Below, piece by piece: positions 52,521 through 60,989 of a stretch of 64,000 nucleotides of DNA (its first letter is position 1; each line of letters starts with the position of its first letter). The position numbers and the translations under genes are program-made. This DNA comes from Methylorubrum populi. Its GTDB lineage: Bacteria; Pseudomonadota; Alphaproteobacteria; Rhizobiales; Beijerinckiaceae. Location: contig NZ_AP014809.1 of assembly GCF_002355515.1 (NCBI RefSeq), forward strand, positions 4,922,501 through 4,986,500. Direction: 5' to 3'. The notes under the pieces were generated by a model, which had not been told where the DNA came from, did not search any database, and saw only the letters and a list, made by a program, of their open reading frames with translations.

Positions 52521-54497
52521 GTGGCACTAGCGGACACGACGATCCTCGAGGGTCTTGAGACGCCGGATCGTCTCCGGCTACTGCCGGAGAGCGAGCTGCA
52601 GCGGGTGGCTGACGCGGTGCGCGCCGAGATGATCGACGCCGTGTCGATCACCGGCGGCCATCTCGGCTCGGGGCTCGGCGTGGTCGAACTCACGGTGGCG
52701 CTCCACCACGTCTTCGACACCCCCAACGACCGCATCGTCTGGGACGTCGGCCACCAGTGCTACCCGCACAAAATCCTCACCGGCCGCCGCGACCGCATCC
52801 GCACCCTGCGCCAGGGCGGCGGCCTGTCCGGCTTCACCAAGCGCTCGGAGAGCGAATACGACCCCTTCGGCGCGGCCCACTCCTCGACCTCGATCTCGGC
52901 GGCGCTCGGCATGGCGGTGGCGCGCGACCTCGACGATGCCGAGACCAAGGCCCGGGGCGAGGCGCCGAAGAAGCGCCGCAACATGGTCGCGGTGATCGGC
53001 GACGGCTCGATGTCGGCGGGCATGGCCTATGAGGCCATGAACAATGCCGGCGCGCTGCACTCGCGCCTCATCGTCATCCTCAACGACAACGACATGTCGA
53101 TCGCGCCCCCCGTCGGCGCGATGTCGGCCTACCTCGCCCGGCTGGCTTCCGGCGGCACCTACCGGAGCTTGCGCGAGACCGCCAAGCAACTGGGAAAACT
53201 GCTGCCGAAGGCGCTCTACCAGCGCGCGGCGGCCGCGGAAGAATATGCCCGCTCGCTGATCGTGGGCGGCGGCACGATGTTCGAGGAGATGGGCTTCCAC
53301 TATGTGGGGCCGGTGGACGGGCACAACCTCGACCACCTGCTGCCGGTCCTCAAGAACGTGCGCGACTCGGATCAGGGCCCGATCCTGCTCCACGTGGTGA
53401 CGCAGAAGGGCAAGGGCTACGCCCCGGCCGAGGCCTCGGCCGACCGCTACCACGGCGTGGTCAAGTTCGACGTGGTCTCGGGCGTGCAGGCCAAGGCGAA
53501 GGCCAACGCCCCGGCCTATACCCGCGTGTTCGGCGAGAGCCTGATCAAGGCGGCCGATGCCGATCCGAAGGTGGTGGCGATCACCGCGGCAATGCCCGGC
53601 GGCACCGGCATCGACCTGTTCGGCAAGGCGCATCCCGACAAGACCTTCGACGTCGGCATCGCCGAGCAGCACGCGGTGACCTTTGCCGGCGGCTTGGCGA
53701 CCGAGGGCTACAAGCCGTTCGTGGCGATCTACTCGACCTTCCTGCAGCGGGCCTACGATCAGGTCGTGCACGATGTGGCGCTGCAGAACCTGCCGGTGCG
53801 GTTCTGCCTGGACCGCGCCGGTCTGGTGGGCGCGGACGGCGCCACGCATGCGGGCGCGTTCGATCTGGCCTATCTGTGCTGCCTGCCGAACATGACGGTG
53901 ATGGCGGCGGCCGACGAGGCGGAGCTGGTGCACATGGTGGCGACCGCCCACGCGCATGACAGCGGGCCGATCGCCCTGCGCTACCCGCGCGGCGAGGGGG
54001 TGGGCGTGGAGCTGCCGGAGAACGGCGAGCCGCTCGCCATCGGCCGCGGCCGCGTGGTGCGCCGTCCGGAGGGGGCGCGGGTGGCGCTGCTGTCGCTGGG
54101 CACACGGCTGTCGGAGGCGCTGAAGGCGGCCGACGCGCTGGAGGCGGAGGGCGTGGCGGTGAGCGTGGCGGATGCGCGCTTTGCCAAGCCGCTGGATGCC
54201 GAGCTGATCGTGGATCTGGCGATGAGCCACGAGGTTCTGGTGACGGTGGAGGAGGGCTCGGTCGGCGGCTTCGGGGCGATGGTGCTGCACCTTCTCGCGG
54301 AGCGGGGTGTTCTGGATGCGGGCCGGGTCCGGGTGCGCACGCTGACGCTGCCCGACACCTACCAGGACCACGACAAGCCGGAGAAGATGTACGCCGAGGC
54401 CGGTCTCGATGCCGAGGGCATCCTCAAGGCCGTCCGCGCCGCACTGCCGGAGAAGGCGGCACAGCGCGAGGGCAGCGTGGTCAGCCTGAAGCGGTAG
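52521..54497 (+). CDS. dxs: 1-deoxy-D-xylulose-5-phosphate synthase
   Basis: A 658-residue thiamine-diphosphate enzyme that joins pyruvate and glyceraldehyde 3-phosphate in the first step of the MEP isoprenoid pathway. Key pieces are [20 protein letters not shown] (His47), [17 protein letters not shown] (His78 region), [17 protein letters not shown], the cofactor motif [20 protein letters not shown] and, later, [17 protein letters not shown] with the catalytic Glu. Length matches E. coli Dxs (620) plus short extensions. The GTG at 52521, 8 bases after GAGG, starts the protein; the frame is open further upstream across xseB. A strong terminator follows at 54616. Confidence 0.96.
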   Translation: MALADTTILEGLETPDRLRLLPESELQRVADAVRAEMIDAVSITGGHLGSGLGVVELTVALHHVFDTPNDRIVWDVGHQCYPHKILTGRRDRIRTLRQGGGLSGFTKRSESEYDPFGAAHSSTSISAALGMAVARDLDDAETKARGEAPKKRRNMVAVIGDGSMSAGMAYEAMNNAGALHSRLIVILNDNDMSIAPPVGAMSAYLARLASGGTYRSLRETAKQLGKLLPKALYQRAAAAEEYARSLIVGGGTMFEEMGFHYVGPVDGHNLDHLLPVLKNVRDSDQGPILLHVVTQKGKGYAPAEASADRYHGVVKFDVVSGVQAKAKANAPAYTRVFGESLIKAADADPKVVAITAAMPGGTGIDLFGKAHPDKTFDVGIAEQHAVTFAGGLATEGYKPFVAIYSTFLQRAYDQVVHDVALQNLPVRFCLDRAGLVGADGATHAGAFDLAYLCCLPNMTVMAAADEAELVHMVATAHAHDSGPIALRYPRGEGVGVELPENGEPLAIGRGRVVRRPEGARVALLSLGTRLSEALKAADALEAEGVAVSVADARFAKPLDAELIVDLAMSHEVLVTVEEGSVGGFGAMVLHLLAERGVLDAGRVRVRTLTLPDTYQDHDKPEKMYAEAGLDAEGILKAVRAALPEKAAQREGSVVSLKR

Positions 54498-54507
54498 TAC
54501 CACAGCA

Positions 54508-54533
54508 ACCCTCTCCCCTCTGCGGGAGAGGGT
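54508..54533. repeat. CCCTCTCCC palindrome after dxs
   Basis: ACCCTCTCCC and GGGAGAGGGT form a perfect 10-bp stem around CTCTGC, ten bases after the dxs stop. It is a further member of the palindrome family at 14419, 24162 and 63374. A CCCCTCTCCC half-arm and GCCTGC/GCAGGC hairpin follow at 54592-54614, so the whole 54508-54644 gap is palindromic. Confidence 0.7.
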
Positions 54534-54615
54534 GGCCACCGAAGGCGGTCAGGTGAGGGGTGCGACGTTTCCGGACAATGCGGAGCCGACCCCTCTCCCG
54601 CCTGCTCCGCAGGCA

Positions 54616-54644
54616 CCCTCCCCCGCAAAGGGGGGAGGGTTTTT
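54616..54644 (+). terminator. Rho-independent terminator of dxs
   Basis: CCCTCCCCC pairs with GGGGGAGGG around GCAAAG and is followed at once by five T residues (54640-54644). This is the clearest classical terminator in the window, oriented to stop dxs transcription before the convergent sodC gene. Confidence 0.85.
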
Positions 54645-54650
54645 CAGGGA

Positions 54651-55256
54651 CTACTTAATCACCGCGCAGCCGATGCGCGGGCCCGCCCCGCCGATGGGCT
54701 GACTGGTGTGGTCGTCCTCGTTGGCGTGGATGATCAGCGCCGAGCCGTCGCCGTCGCGCAGGCCGCCCTCGCCGGTCAGCGGGGTCTCGCTCGACACCTC
54801 CGCATTCACCGAGCCGTCGGCATTGGCGTAGACGTTGGGCAGGTCGCCCTCGTCCGGGCCGTCGGCATTGAGCAGGCCGTGCTTGCTCTGGTCGTGGTTC
54901 ACGTGGGCCTTCGACTTCTCGAACTTCTCGGTGTCCGAGCAATCGCCGACCGCGTGGAAATGGATGCCGTGCCAGCCCGGCGGCAGGCCGCCGGCCCCGA
55001 TCGTCAGCCGCATCACCAGGGAGTTCGCCCCGTCGCGGATCAGGATCTTGCCGATGGTCTCGCCCTTGCCGTTGGTGATCCCGCTCTCGTAGGTCTGCGG
55101 CGCGCCGGACGTCTCCGCCTTGGCGGGCGCGGGCTCCTTCGGGGCCTCCTTGGCGTCCTGCGCGAGGGCGGACTCGGCCAGGCCCGCGAGCAGGGTCGCG
55201 GCAAGAGGAATCGCAAGCGGAAGGCGTCGAATGGCAGGCGTCGTGGCCCCTCGCAT
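54651..55256 (-). CDS. sodC: Copper/zinc superoxide dismutase
   Basis: A 201-residue exported Cu/Zn superoxide dismutase. A signal peptide (LPLAIPLAATLLAGLAESALA, about 12-32) and a 25-residue Lys/Pro/Ala-rich linker precede the enzyme. The metal site reads GWHGIHFHAVGDCSD, with a later HVNHDQSKHG and HANEDDHTSQPIGG. The end GAGPRIGCAVIK carries the active-site Arg and a disulfide Cys. All expected ligands are visible. It converts periplasmic superoxide to peroxide. ATG 55256 has AGAGG 8 bases upstream; another ATG lies five codons earlier. It is divergent from tlyA, sharing the 250-base region 55257-55506, in which nothing else was recognised. Confidence 0.95.
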   Translation of the reverse strand: MRGATTPAIRRLPLAIPLAATLLAGLAESALAQDAKEAPKEPAPAKAETSGAPQTYESGITNGKGETIGKILIRDGANSLVMRLTIGAGGLPPGWHGIHFHAVGDCSDTEKFEKSKAHVNHDQSKHGLLNADGPDEGDLPNVYANADGSVNAEVSSETPLTGEGGLRDGDGSALIIHANEDDHTSQPIGGAGPRIGCAVIK

Positions 55257-55506
55257 GATGGCACCTCTCATGAACTGACTCACTCCGTTGCTGCACCCCA
55301 TCCGGCGCCGCGCCACCGCTTGAGGCGGTGCTAGATCCGGGCTACCGCGGCCGGCGGATCCGGCACGCCCTGTTCGGACCGTGCGGCACGCCCCGTCCCC
55401 GGGCGATGCTCTAGGTAACGCGAAGCGGCACCTTTCGACAGGGGACAAGCCGCTTCCATCTCTGCCACCATGACGCGGCCGGGCGCTTTTCCGGAAGGGA
55501 GATCCG

Positions 55507-56256
55507 ATGACGGGCGAGCGCCTGCGGGCCGACCGGTTCCTGGTCGAGCACGGGCATTTCCGCAGCCGGGCGCAGGCGCGGGCGGCGATCGAGGCCGGCC
55601 TCGTCCGCGCCGATGGCGGCCTCGTCACGCGTCCCTCGGACCTCATCGGCGCGGGCGCGCGGATCGAGGCCTCGGCCCCTCACCCCTACGTCTCCCGCGG
55701 CGGCCTCAAGCTCGCCGCGGCGCTCGACGCCTTCGGCCTCGACCCCGCCGGCCTGCCCTGTCTCGATGTCGGCGCCTCGACCGGCGGCTTCACCGACGTG
55801 CTGCTGCGGCGCGGCGCTGCCCATGTCCACGCCGTCGATGTCGGCCGTGACCAGCTCGACGCCGCCTTGCGCGCCGACCCGCGGGTGACCAGCTTGGAGG
55901 GCACCGACATCCGCGCGCTGCCCCCCGGCGCGATCGAGCCGGCGCCGCGTCTGGCCACCATCGATGTCAGCTTCATCGGCCTGCGGCTGGTCCTGCCGGC
56001 GGTGGCGGCGCAGCTCGCCGGAGAGGCGGCCATCGCCGCGCTGATCAAGCCGCAATTCGAGGCCGGGCGCGAGCGGGTCGGGCGCGGCGGCATCGTGCGC
56101 GAGCCGGACGTCCATGCCGAGGTCTGCGAGGGCGTGCGCGCCGTGCTCGTCGGCCTCGGCTTCACCGTGTCCGGGCCGATCCCCTCCCCGATCGAGGGCG
56201 GCGACGGCAACCGCGAATTTCTGGTCGCCGCGAGGCGCTCCGCTCAAGATGAATGA
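55507..56256 (+). CDS. tlyA: TlyA family rRNA methyltransferase
   Basis: A 249-residue protein with an N-terminal S4 RNA-binding domain (RADRFLVEHGHFRSRAQARA, then AIEAGLVRADG) and a C-terminal FtsJ-like methyltransferase. SAM motif I is LDVGASTGGFTDVLLRRGA, followed by HAVDVGRDQLD, TIDVSFIGLRLVLP and ALIKPQFEAGRE, the K-P-Q-F typical of TlyA. TlyA 2'-O-methylates 16S and/or 23S rRNA cytidines; some homologues are also called hemolysins. Position near dxs is conserved in alphaproteobacteria. Its stop overlaps the start of the next gene by eight bases. Confidence 0.93.
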   Translation: MTGERLRADRFLVEHGHFRSRAQARAAIEAGLVRADGGLVTRPSDLIGAGARIEASAPHPYVSRGGLKLAAALDAFGLDPAGLPCLDVGASTGGFTDVLLRRGAAHVHAVDVGRDQLDAALRADPRVTSLEGTDIRALPPGAIEPAPRLATIDVSFIGLRLVLPAVAAQLAGEAAIAALIKPQFEAGRERVGRGGIVREPDVHAEVCEGVRAVLVGLGFTVSGPIPSPIEGGDGNREFLVAARRSAQDE

Positions 56257-57559
56257 CATGTCCGACGTTGCCGAAGAATCCCCGGTCGAAGAGACCCTCA
56301 CCATCGCCCGGCTCGGCGCCCGCGGCGACGGCCTCACCGAGGGCGCGCTGGCGGTGCCCGGCGCGCTGCCCGGCGAGCGGGTGCGGGTGCGCCGCGGCGA
56401 TCGCGTCGCTACGCTGATCGCCGTGGAGGAGCCCTCGCCGGACCGGATCGCGCCGTTCTGCCCCTATTTCTCGGCCTGCGGCGGCTGCGCCGTGCAGCAC
56501 CTCGCGCCCGGCCCTTACGCGGAGTGGAAGCGCGGCCTCGTCGCCGGCGCCCTGGCCCAGGCGCGGATCGAGACGGAGCTTGCGCCGCTCGTCGATGCCC
56601 GCGGGGCCGGCCGGCGGCGGATCACCCTGCACGTGCGCGAGATCGAGGGCCGGGCCGAGGCCGGGCTGATGGCGGCGCGCAGCCACGCGCTGGTGGCGAT
56701 CGACCATTGCCCGATCACCGTGCCCGCCCTGCACCGGGCGCCCGCGGTGGCGGAGGCGCTGGCCGCCCCGCTCGGGCACGGCCACAAACCTCTCGACATC
56801 GCCGCGACCGCCACCGTCACCGGCCTCGACATCGACATCCGCGGCCACGGCGCGGTGAGCGAGGGCGTGCGCGGCGTGCTCACCCGGCTCGCCGGCGAAC
56901 TCGACCTCGCCCGGCTCTCGATCCACGGCGACGTGGTGGTGGAGCGCCGCCCGCCCGCCGTCGGCGAGGGTCCGGCCCGGCGCGTGCCCCCGCCCGGCGG
57001 CTTCCTCCAGGCGACGCAGGCCGGCGAGGCGGCCCTGACCGCCCTGGTTCTGGAGGCGATGGACGAGGGCAAGGCCAAGGTGCGGCGCGTCGGCGACCTG
57101 TTCTGCGGCAGCGGCCCCTTCGCCCTGGCGCTCGCCGCCGGAGGCCGCGAAGTCCACGCTGCCGAGGGCGAGGCGGCGGCGATCACCAGCCTCACCCGCG
57201 CCTACCGGGCCGGGGCCGGCTATGCCCGGATCACGGCGGAGGCCCGCGACCTGTTCCGCCGCCCCCTGCTCGGGCCGGAGCTCGATGCCCTCGACGCCGT
57301 GGTGTTCGATCCGCCCCGGGCTGGGGCCGAGGCGCAGGCGCGCCGGATCGCGGAATCGAAGGTGCCCCTCGTCGTCGGCGTCGCCTGCGATCCCGGCACC
57401 TTCGCCCGCGACGCGGCGACCCTGATCGCCGGCGGCTACCGGCTGGAGCGGGTCACGCCGGTCGATCAGTTCGCGTGGTCGGCCCATGTCGAGCTGGTCG
57501 GGGTCTTCCGCAAGGCGGCGCGCAAGCCCGCCGGACGGACGTTGCGGCGCCCGCGCTGA
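56249..57559 (+). CDS. TrmA/RlmD-family RNA methyltransferase
   Basis: A 436-residue class I SAM-dependent methyltransferase of the TrmA/RumA group, which makes 5-methyluridine in rRNA or tRNA. The N-terminal TRAM-like domain (TIARLGARGDGLTEGALAVP, ERVRVRRGDR) is followed by the iron-sulfur cysteines CPYFSACGGCAVQHL and DHCPITVP. The catalytic domain has DLFCGSGPFALALAAGG, VFDPPRAGAEAQ and ACDPGTFARD with the nucleophile Cys. Cluster cysteines suggest RlmD-like enzymes. ATG 56249 overlaps tlyA by eight bases, so the two RNA modifiers are co-translated. A terminator follows at 57569. Confidence 0.9.
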   Translation: MNDMSDVAEESPVEETLTIARLGARGDGLTEGALAVPGALPGERVRVRRGDRVATLIAVEEPSPDRIAPFCPYFSACGGCAVQHLAPGPYAEWKRGLVAGALAQARIETELAPLVDARGAGRRRITLHVREIEGRAEAGLMAARSHALVAIDHCPITVPALHRAPAVAEALAAPLGHGHKPLDIAATATVTGLDIDIRGHGAVSEGVRGVLTRLAGELDLARLSIHGDVVVERRPPAVGEGPARRVPPPGGFLQATQAGEAALTALVLEAMDEGKAKVRRVGDLFCGSGPFALALAAGGREVHAAEGEAAAITSLTRAYRAGAGYARITAEARDLFRRPLLGPELDALDAVVFDPPRAGAEAQARRIAESKVPLVVGVACDPGTFARDAATLIAGGYRLERVTPVDQFAWSAHVELVGVFRKAARKPAGRTLRRPR

Positions 57560-57568
57560 GTCCCGGAA

Positions 57569-57595
57569 GGAGGCCGGGGCTCCGCCCCGGCCTCC
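57569..57595. terminator. Strong 12-bp hairpin between convergent genes
   Basis: GGAGGCCGGGGC and GCCCCGGCCTCC pair perfectly around TCC. It separates the RNA methyltransferase gene from the convergent glycosyltransferase gene and can serve both. No U-tract is present. Confidence 0.65.
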
Positions 57596-57631
57596 CGCCG
57601 AAGGGATGATCCCTCTGGAATCCCCGGAACC

Positions 57632-58891
57632 TTATCGCAGACCTGCGGTCGCGAGGGCCTCGCGCAGGGGCTCGGGGTCGATCGCAAAATCCCAAAGATA
57701 TTCGGGCCCCTCCGACGGGATCCGCGGGCCGAAGACGGCCGCGTAGCCCTGGCCGCAGGCGGTGGCGATCTCGCCGTAGAAGGGGTCCTCCCAGCCCTCC
57801 GGCACGAGGTGGATGACCGGTGTGCCGGGCCGGCAGAACACCGTGTTGGCCATGCCCGCCCCGGCGATGCCGACCACGATCTCGGCCCCCGAGAAGCGCA
57901 CCGCCTGCTGCCGCACGCTGGTGAGTTCCGGATCGAAGACCTCGAAGCCGAGTCCGCGCAGCACGGCGAGCACCGCCTCGCGGTTGGCGAGCCCCCGCCC
58001 CCGCCCCGGATGCCGATCGGCGAACAGGCGGCGTCCCCGCCCGGTGAGCTGCCGGATCCCGAACAGCGCGCGCGGCAGGCGCGTCCGCGCACGCACCTGC
58101 CGAGTGAGGAAGCGCAGCGCGTGCGGAGACTTGCCCGTGCTCGGCAGGCTGCACGGCGTAGCATGGTGCAGGCGGGCGAAGTGGTAGGACTTGGACCGGT
58201 CGAGGAAGCGGATCGAGACGCCGTGTCCGACGCCGAGAAGAAGCTCGATGGAGGTGCGCCGGGCCGCATCGATATGCGGGAAGTAGGACACCAGCGCCAC
58301 GGTGATCGGCTCCCCGGGACGGTGCGCGCGCAGCCCGTCGAGCGCGTGCAGGCGGGGCAGGTCGTCGATGAGCCAGTGGCCGTAGTTGAACGAGCCCGCC
58401 GAGTTGACGAGGAAGACGGGGCCCGGCGCCGCGACGGTCTCGTCCACCTGCAGGAAATCGGGGCCGGGACCGGGCACCACGTGCCGCTCCTGCGGCCGAT
58501 AGGTCTCGAACAGCACCTGCGGCCGACCGTCCGCCACGTGGAACAGGGCGTTGCCCGCGAGCCGGACGTCGCGGGTCTCGCACAGGAGCGAGGGCGGCCC
58601 CGCCGGGCGCGGGGCCGCGAGCGCGGCGCCCTGCTTCTCGCGGAAGGCGGCGCTGCCGCCGAACAGGCGCGGCGGCGCGGGATCGTGAGCGGGAAAACCC
58701 GGAAAGACCTCGCCGAGCACCCGGGTCAGCGGGCTCACCCGCCCCCGCAGCCGGTCGAGAAGGGCGGCTTCGCCGGCAAATCCTCCGTCGCGATAGAGCT
58801 GCCCGGCGTCGCAGGTGAGGACGAGGTTGTCCTCGATCAGCCGCGCATGCGCCGCGTCCGCTCCCGTCCTGTTCACGCCTGGCCCGTCCAA
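57632..58891 (-). CDS. Glycosyltransferase family 61 protein
   Basis: A 419-residue protein of the GT61 (DUF563) group. The hallmark blocks are FLVNSAGSFNYGHWLIDDLP with RLHAL, and later EIVVGIAGAGMANTVFCRPG with TPVIHLVPEGW. The N-terminal 150 residues are less typical and hold LLCETRDVRLAGNALFHVAD. No signal peptide or membrane helix is evident. GT61 members transfer sugars such as xylose or GlcNAc in eukaryotes; bacterial ones are mostly unstudied and often sit in surface-polysaccharide loci. The start is uncertain: a TTG at 58891 or a GTG at 58876. It is divergent from the AlgX-like gene at 59083, its likely functional partner. Confidence 0.85.
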   Translation of the reverse strand: MDGPGVNRTGADAAHARLIEDNLVLTCDAGQLYRDGGFAGEAALLDRLRGRVSPLTRVLGEVFPGFPAHDPAPPRLFGGSAAFREKQGAALAAPRPAGPPSLLCETRDVRLAGNALFHVADGRPQVLFETYRPQERHVVPGPGPDFLQVDETVAAPGPVFLVNSAGSFNYGHWLIDDLPRLHALDGLRAHRPGEPITVALVSYFPHIDAARRTSIELLLGVGHGVSIRFLDRSKSYHFARLHHATPCSLPSTGKSPHALRFLTRQVRARTRLPRALFGIRQLTGRGRRLFADRHPGRGRGLANREAVLAVLRGLGFEVFDPELTSVRQQAVRFSGAEIVVGIAGAGMANTVFCRPGTPVIHLVPEGWEDPFYGEIATACGQGYAAVFGPRIPSEGPEYLWDFAIDPEPLREALATAGLR

Positions 58892-59082
58892 GTCCGTTCC
58901 TCGCGGATCGTCGTCCGCTCAAGCAGATCGCAGCAACGGCTAGCATATCGTCGGGGGCGAAGTCCGACGCATGTCCCTGCCCTCCGCCGCATTTGCCTTG
59001 GGGCCGCCGGGGCCTGTAGGGAGCCTCGGCCCGCCCGCGCGTTCGGCATCGGCGAAGACGGTTGAGGAAGAGCGGGACCTGC

Positions 59083-60078
59083 GTGTCGGACACGGCCACC
59101 GATCATATTCACGTCGGCAGGGACGGCTGGCTCTTCGTCGTCGCCGGCAGCAACAACGTCATCGCCCAGTTCAACGCGTCGGGCTTCATGGCGCACCAAT
59201 CCGAGCTGTGGCGCCAGCGCATCGCCGCCCGCGCGGCGCGGGCGCGCGGTCTCGGCATCGCCTACCACCACGTCGTCGTCCCGGAAAAGCTCAGCGTCTA
59301 CGACAACTTCCTCGACGGGATCGCGGTCGATCACCGCCTCTCCCCGGCCCGCCGCCTGATCCGCGGCCTGCCGCGCCGCCACTGGTTCTCGCGGCTGAAG
59401 GGTTGGCTCCGGGAATGGCCCACGACGCGCGTCCTGCGGCGGACCTGCATCGACCTCGTCGAGCCGATGCGGGCCGCGCGGTCGGGCGAGGATCTGTTCT
59501 ACCGCACCGACAGCCACTGGAGCTTTGCCGGCTGCCACCTCGCCTATGGCGAGATCTGCCGCGCGCTGCGGGCCGAGCCCTGTCCGGATCTCGCGGCGCG
59601 CGGTGCCCGCGAGACCGAGATCTCCGGCGATCTGGGGGGACGCTTCGATCCGCCCCGCACGGAGCGGACCCGGATCCATGAGATCCAGCGCGACGCCGTG
59701 CGCCGCTACGCCAGCCCGATCGTGGCGGCGCGGGAAGCGGCCGGCCGCGCCGACACGCTCCATGTCGGCTCGCACGTGATCTACGCCAACGCCGCCGCGC
59801 GCGACCCGCGCCGCCTCGTTCTCTTCGGCGATTCCTACTCCCATTTCGCGCCGCTGATGCTCACCATCATGCTGGCGGAGACGTTCGCCGAGGTGCATTT
59901 CGTCTGGAGCACCTCGGTCGATTGGGGCTACGTCGAGCGGGTCCGGCCCGACATCCTGCTCACCGAAATCGCCGAACGCTTCATGTTCCGCGTCCCCGAC
60001 GACGACTTCGACCTGGAGGCCTACGCCGCGGAACGGTTCGGGGCGGAGCTCAGGGGGGAGAGCGGCGCGGCGGCCTGA
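59083..60078 (+). CDS. AlgX/AlgJ-like SGNH acetyltransferase-type protein
   Basis: A 331-residue protein with the AlgX/AlgJ SGNH-like layout. It has HVGRDGWLFVVAGSNN near the N-terminus, YHHVVVPEKLSVYDN, the Asp-x-His motif FYRTDSHWSFAGCHLAY and the nucleophile region LVLFGDSYSHFAP. These positions match Ser-His-Asp residues of alginate O-acetyl transfer proteins. There is no clear signal peptide from the chosen GTG, which is odd because AlgX/AlgJ act in the periplasm; a missed upstream start or a cytoplasmic role is possible. It is divergent from the GT61 gene, suggesting a polysaccharide pair. Confidence 0.82.
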   Translation: MSDTATDHIHVGRDGWLFVVAGSNNVIAQFNASGFMAHQSELWRQRIAARAARARGLGIAYHHVVVPEKLSVYDNFLDGIAVDHRLSPARRLIRGLPRRHWFSRLKGWLREWPTTRVLRRTCIDLVEPMRAARSGEDLFYRTDSHWSFAGCHLAYGEICRALRAEPCPDLAARGARETEISGDLGGRFDPPRTERTRIHEIQRDAVRRYASPIVAAREAAGRADTLHVGSHVIYANAAARDPRRLVLFGDSYSHFAPLMLTIMLAETFAEVHFVWSTSVDWGYVERVRPDILLTEIAERFMFRVPDDDFDLEAYAAERFGAELRGESGAAA

Positions 60079-60091
60079 GGCGGGCGGCGCT

Positions 60092-60829
60092 TCAGAACAG
60101 CTCGCCCTGAACGGCCTTCGGCGTCGCCGGAGCCGCACGGCCGGCGGGCGGCTCCGCGGCCACCGGCTCGGGCAGGCCGGCATCGTCGTTGCGCACGCTG
60201 TTGACGCGCTCGCTCACGCGGTCGAGCCGCAGCCAGTCGTCGGGGCAGGGCCGGCACAGGCGGGCCGCCTCGGGCGCATCCACCGCCGCGTCGAGCCACG
60301 CGCCGATCGCTTCCGGCGCCAGGATCGCCGGCATCCGCTCGTGGATCGCGCTGAGCGTCCCGTTGGCCGAGCAGGTGACGATGGCGGCGGTGTCGACCTC
60401 CGAGCCGTCCGCTCCCATCCAGGGCTCCCAAAGGCCGGCGAGCGCCATCGGCGCGCCGTCGGTCCGGCGCACGGCAAACGGCGTCTTCGTTGCGGTTCTG
60501 CCCTCCCCGTCGCGGCGCCACTCGTAGAACCCATCGGCGAGGAAGATGCAGCGGCGGTGGCGCAGTGCCCCGCGGAAGGCCGGCTTCTCGGCGGCCGTCT
60601 CGATGCGGGCGTTGAACAGGACGGGGAAGTCCGACGGGTCCTTGAGCCAGCCCGGCCACAGGCCCCAGCGCATCAGCCGGAAATGCCGCTCACCCTGCTC
60701 ACGCACCACCACGGGCACCGGCTGGGTCGGGGCCACGTTGAAGCGGCCGGGGAAGTTCGGCTGTTCCGGGTAGCCGTAGGAGGCGCGGTAGACCTCCGGC
60801 GGCTGGCCGATGAAGAAGCGCCCGCACAT
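60092..60829 (-). CDS. SRAP/HMCES-family abasic-site protein (YedK-like)
   Basis: A 245-residue SRAP-domain protein. The catalytic cysteine is residue 2 (MCGRFF), exposed when the start Met is removed; this fixes the start at 60829 although the frame is open for 12 codons more. Other family residues are in FNVAPTQPVPVV, MRWGLWPGW, FNARIETAAEKPAFRG, DGFYEWRRDG and IHERMPAIL. SRAP proteins cross-link to abasic sites in single-stranded DNA and shield them; they are called SOS-response-associated peptidases in bacteria. It joins the other DNA-repair genes in this window. It converges with the AlgX-like gene. Confidence 0.94.
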   Translation of the reverse strand: MCGRFFIGQPPEVYRASYGYPEQPNFPGRFNVAPTQPVPVVVREQGERHFRLMRWGLWPGWLKDPSDFPVLFNARIETAAEKPAFRGALRHRRCIFLADGFYEWRRDGEGRTATKTPFAVRRTDGAPMALAGLWEPWMGADGSEVDTAAIVTCSANGTLSAIHERMPAILAPEAIGAWLDAAVDAPEAARLCRPCPDDWLRLDRVSERVNSVRNDDAGLPEPVAAEPPAGRAAPATPKAVQGELF

Positions 60830-60989
60830 GCGGTCGATATGGTCGTGCGGCGGGTGCCGGATCAAGCGGTTCGGACACGTGAGTCACAGCGGCGGCTGGC
60901 CCGCTTCACGCCGGATTCCCGTTTTGTCGCGCCTCGCATGTGCCGAACCGCTATCCACTTCCGCGCACAGGCGCTCTACCTTGGCGTCC

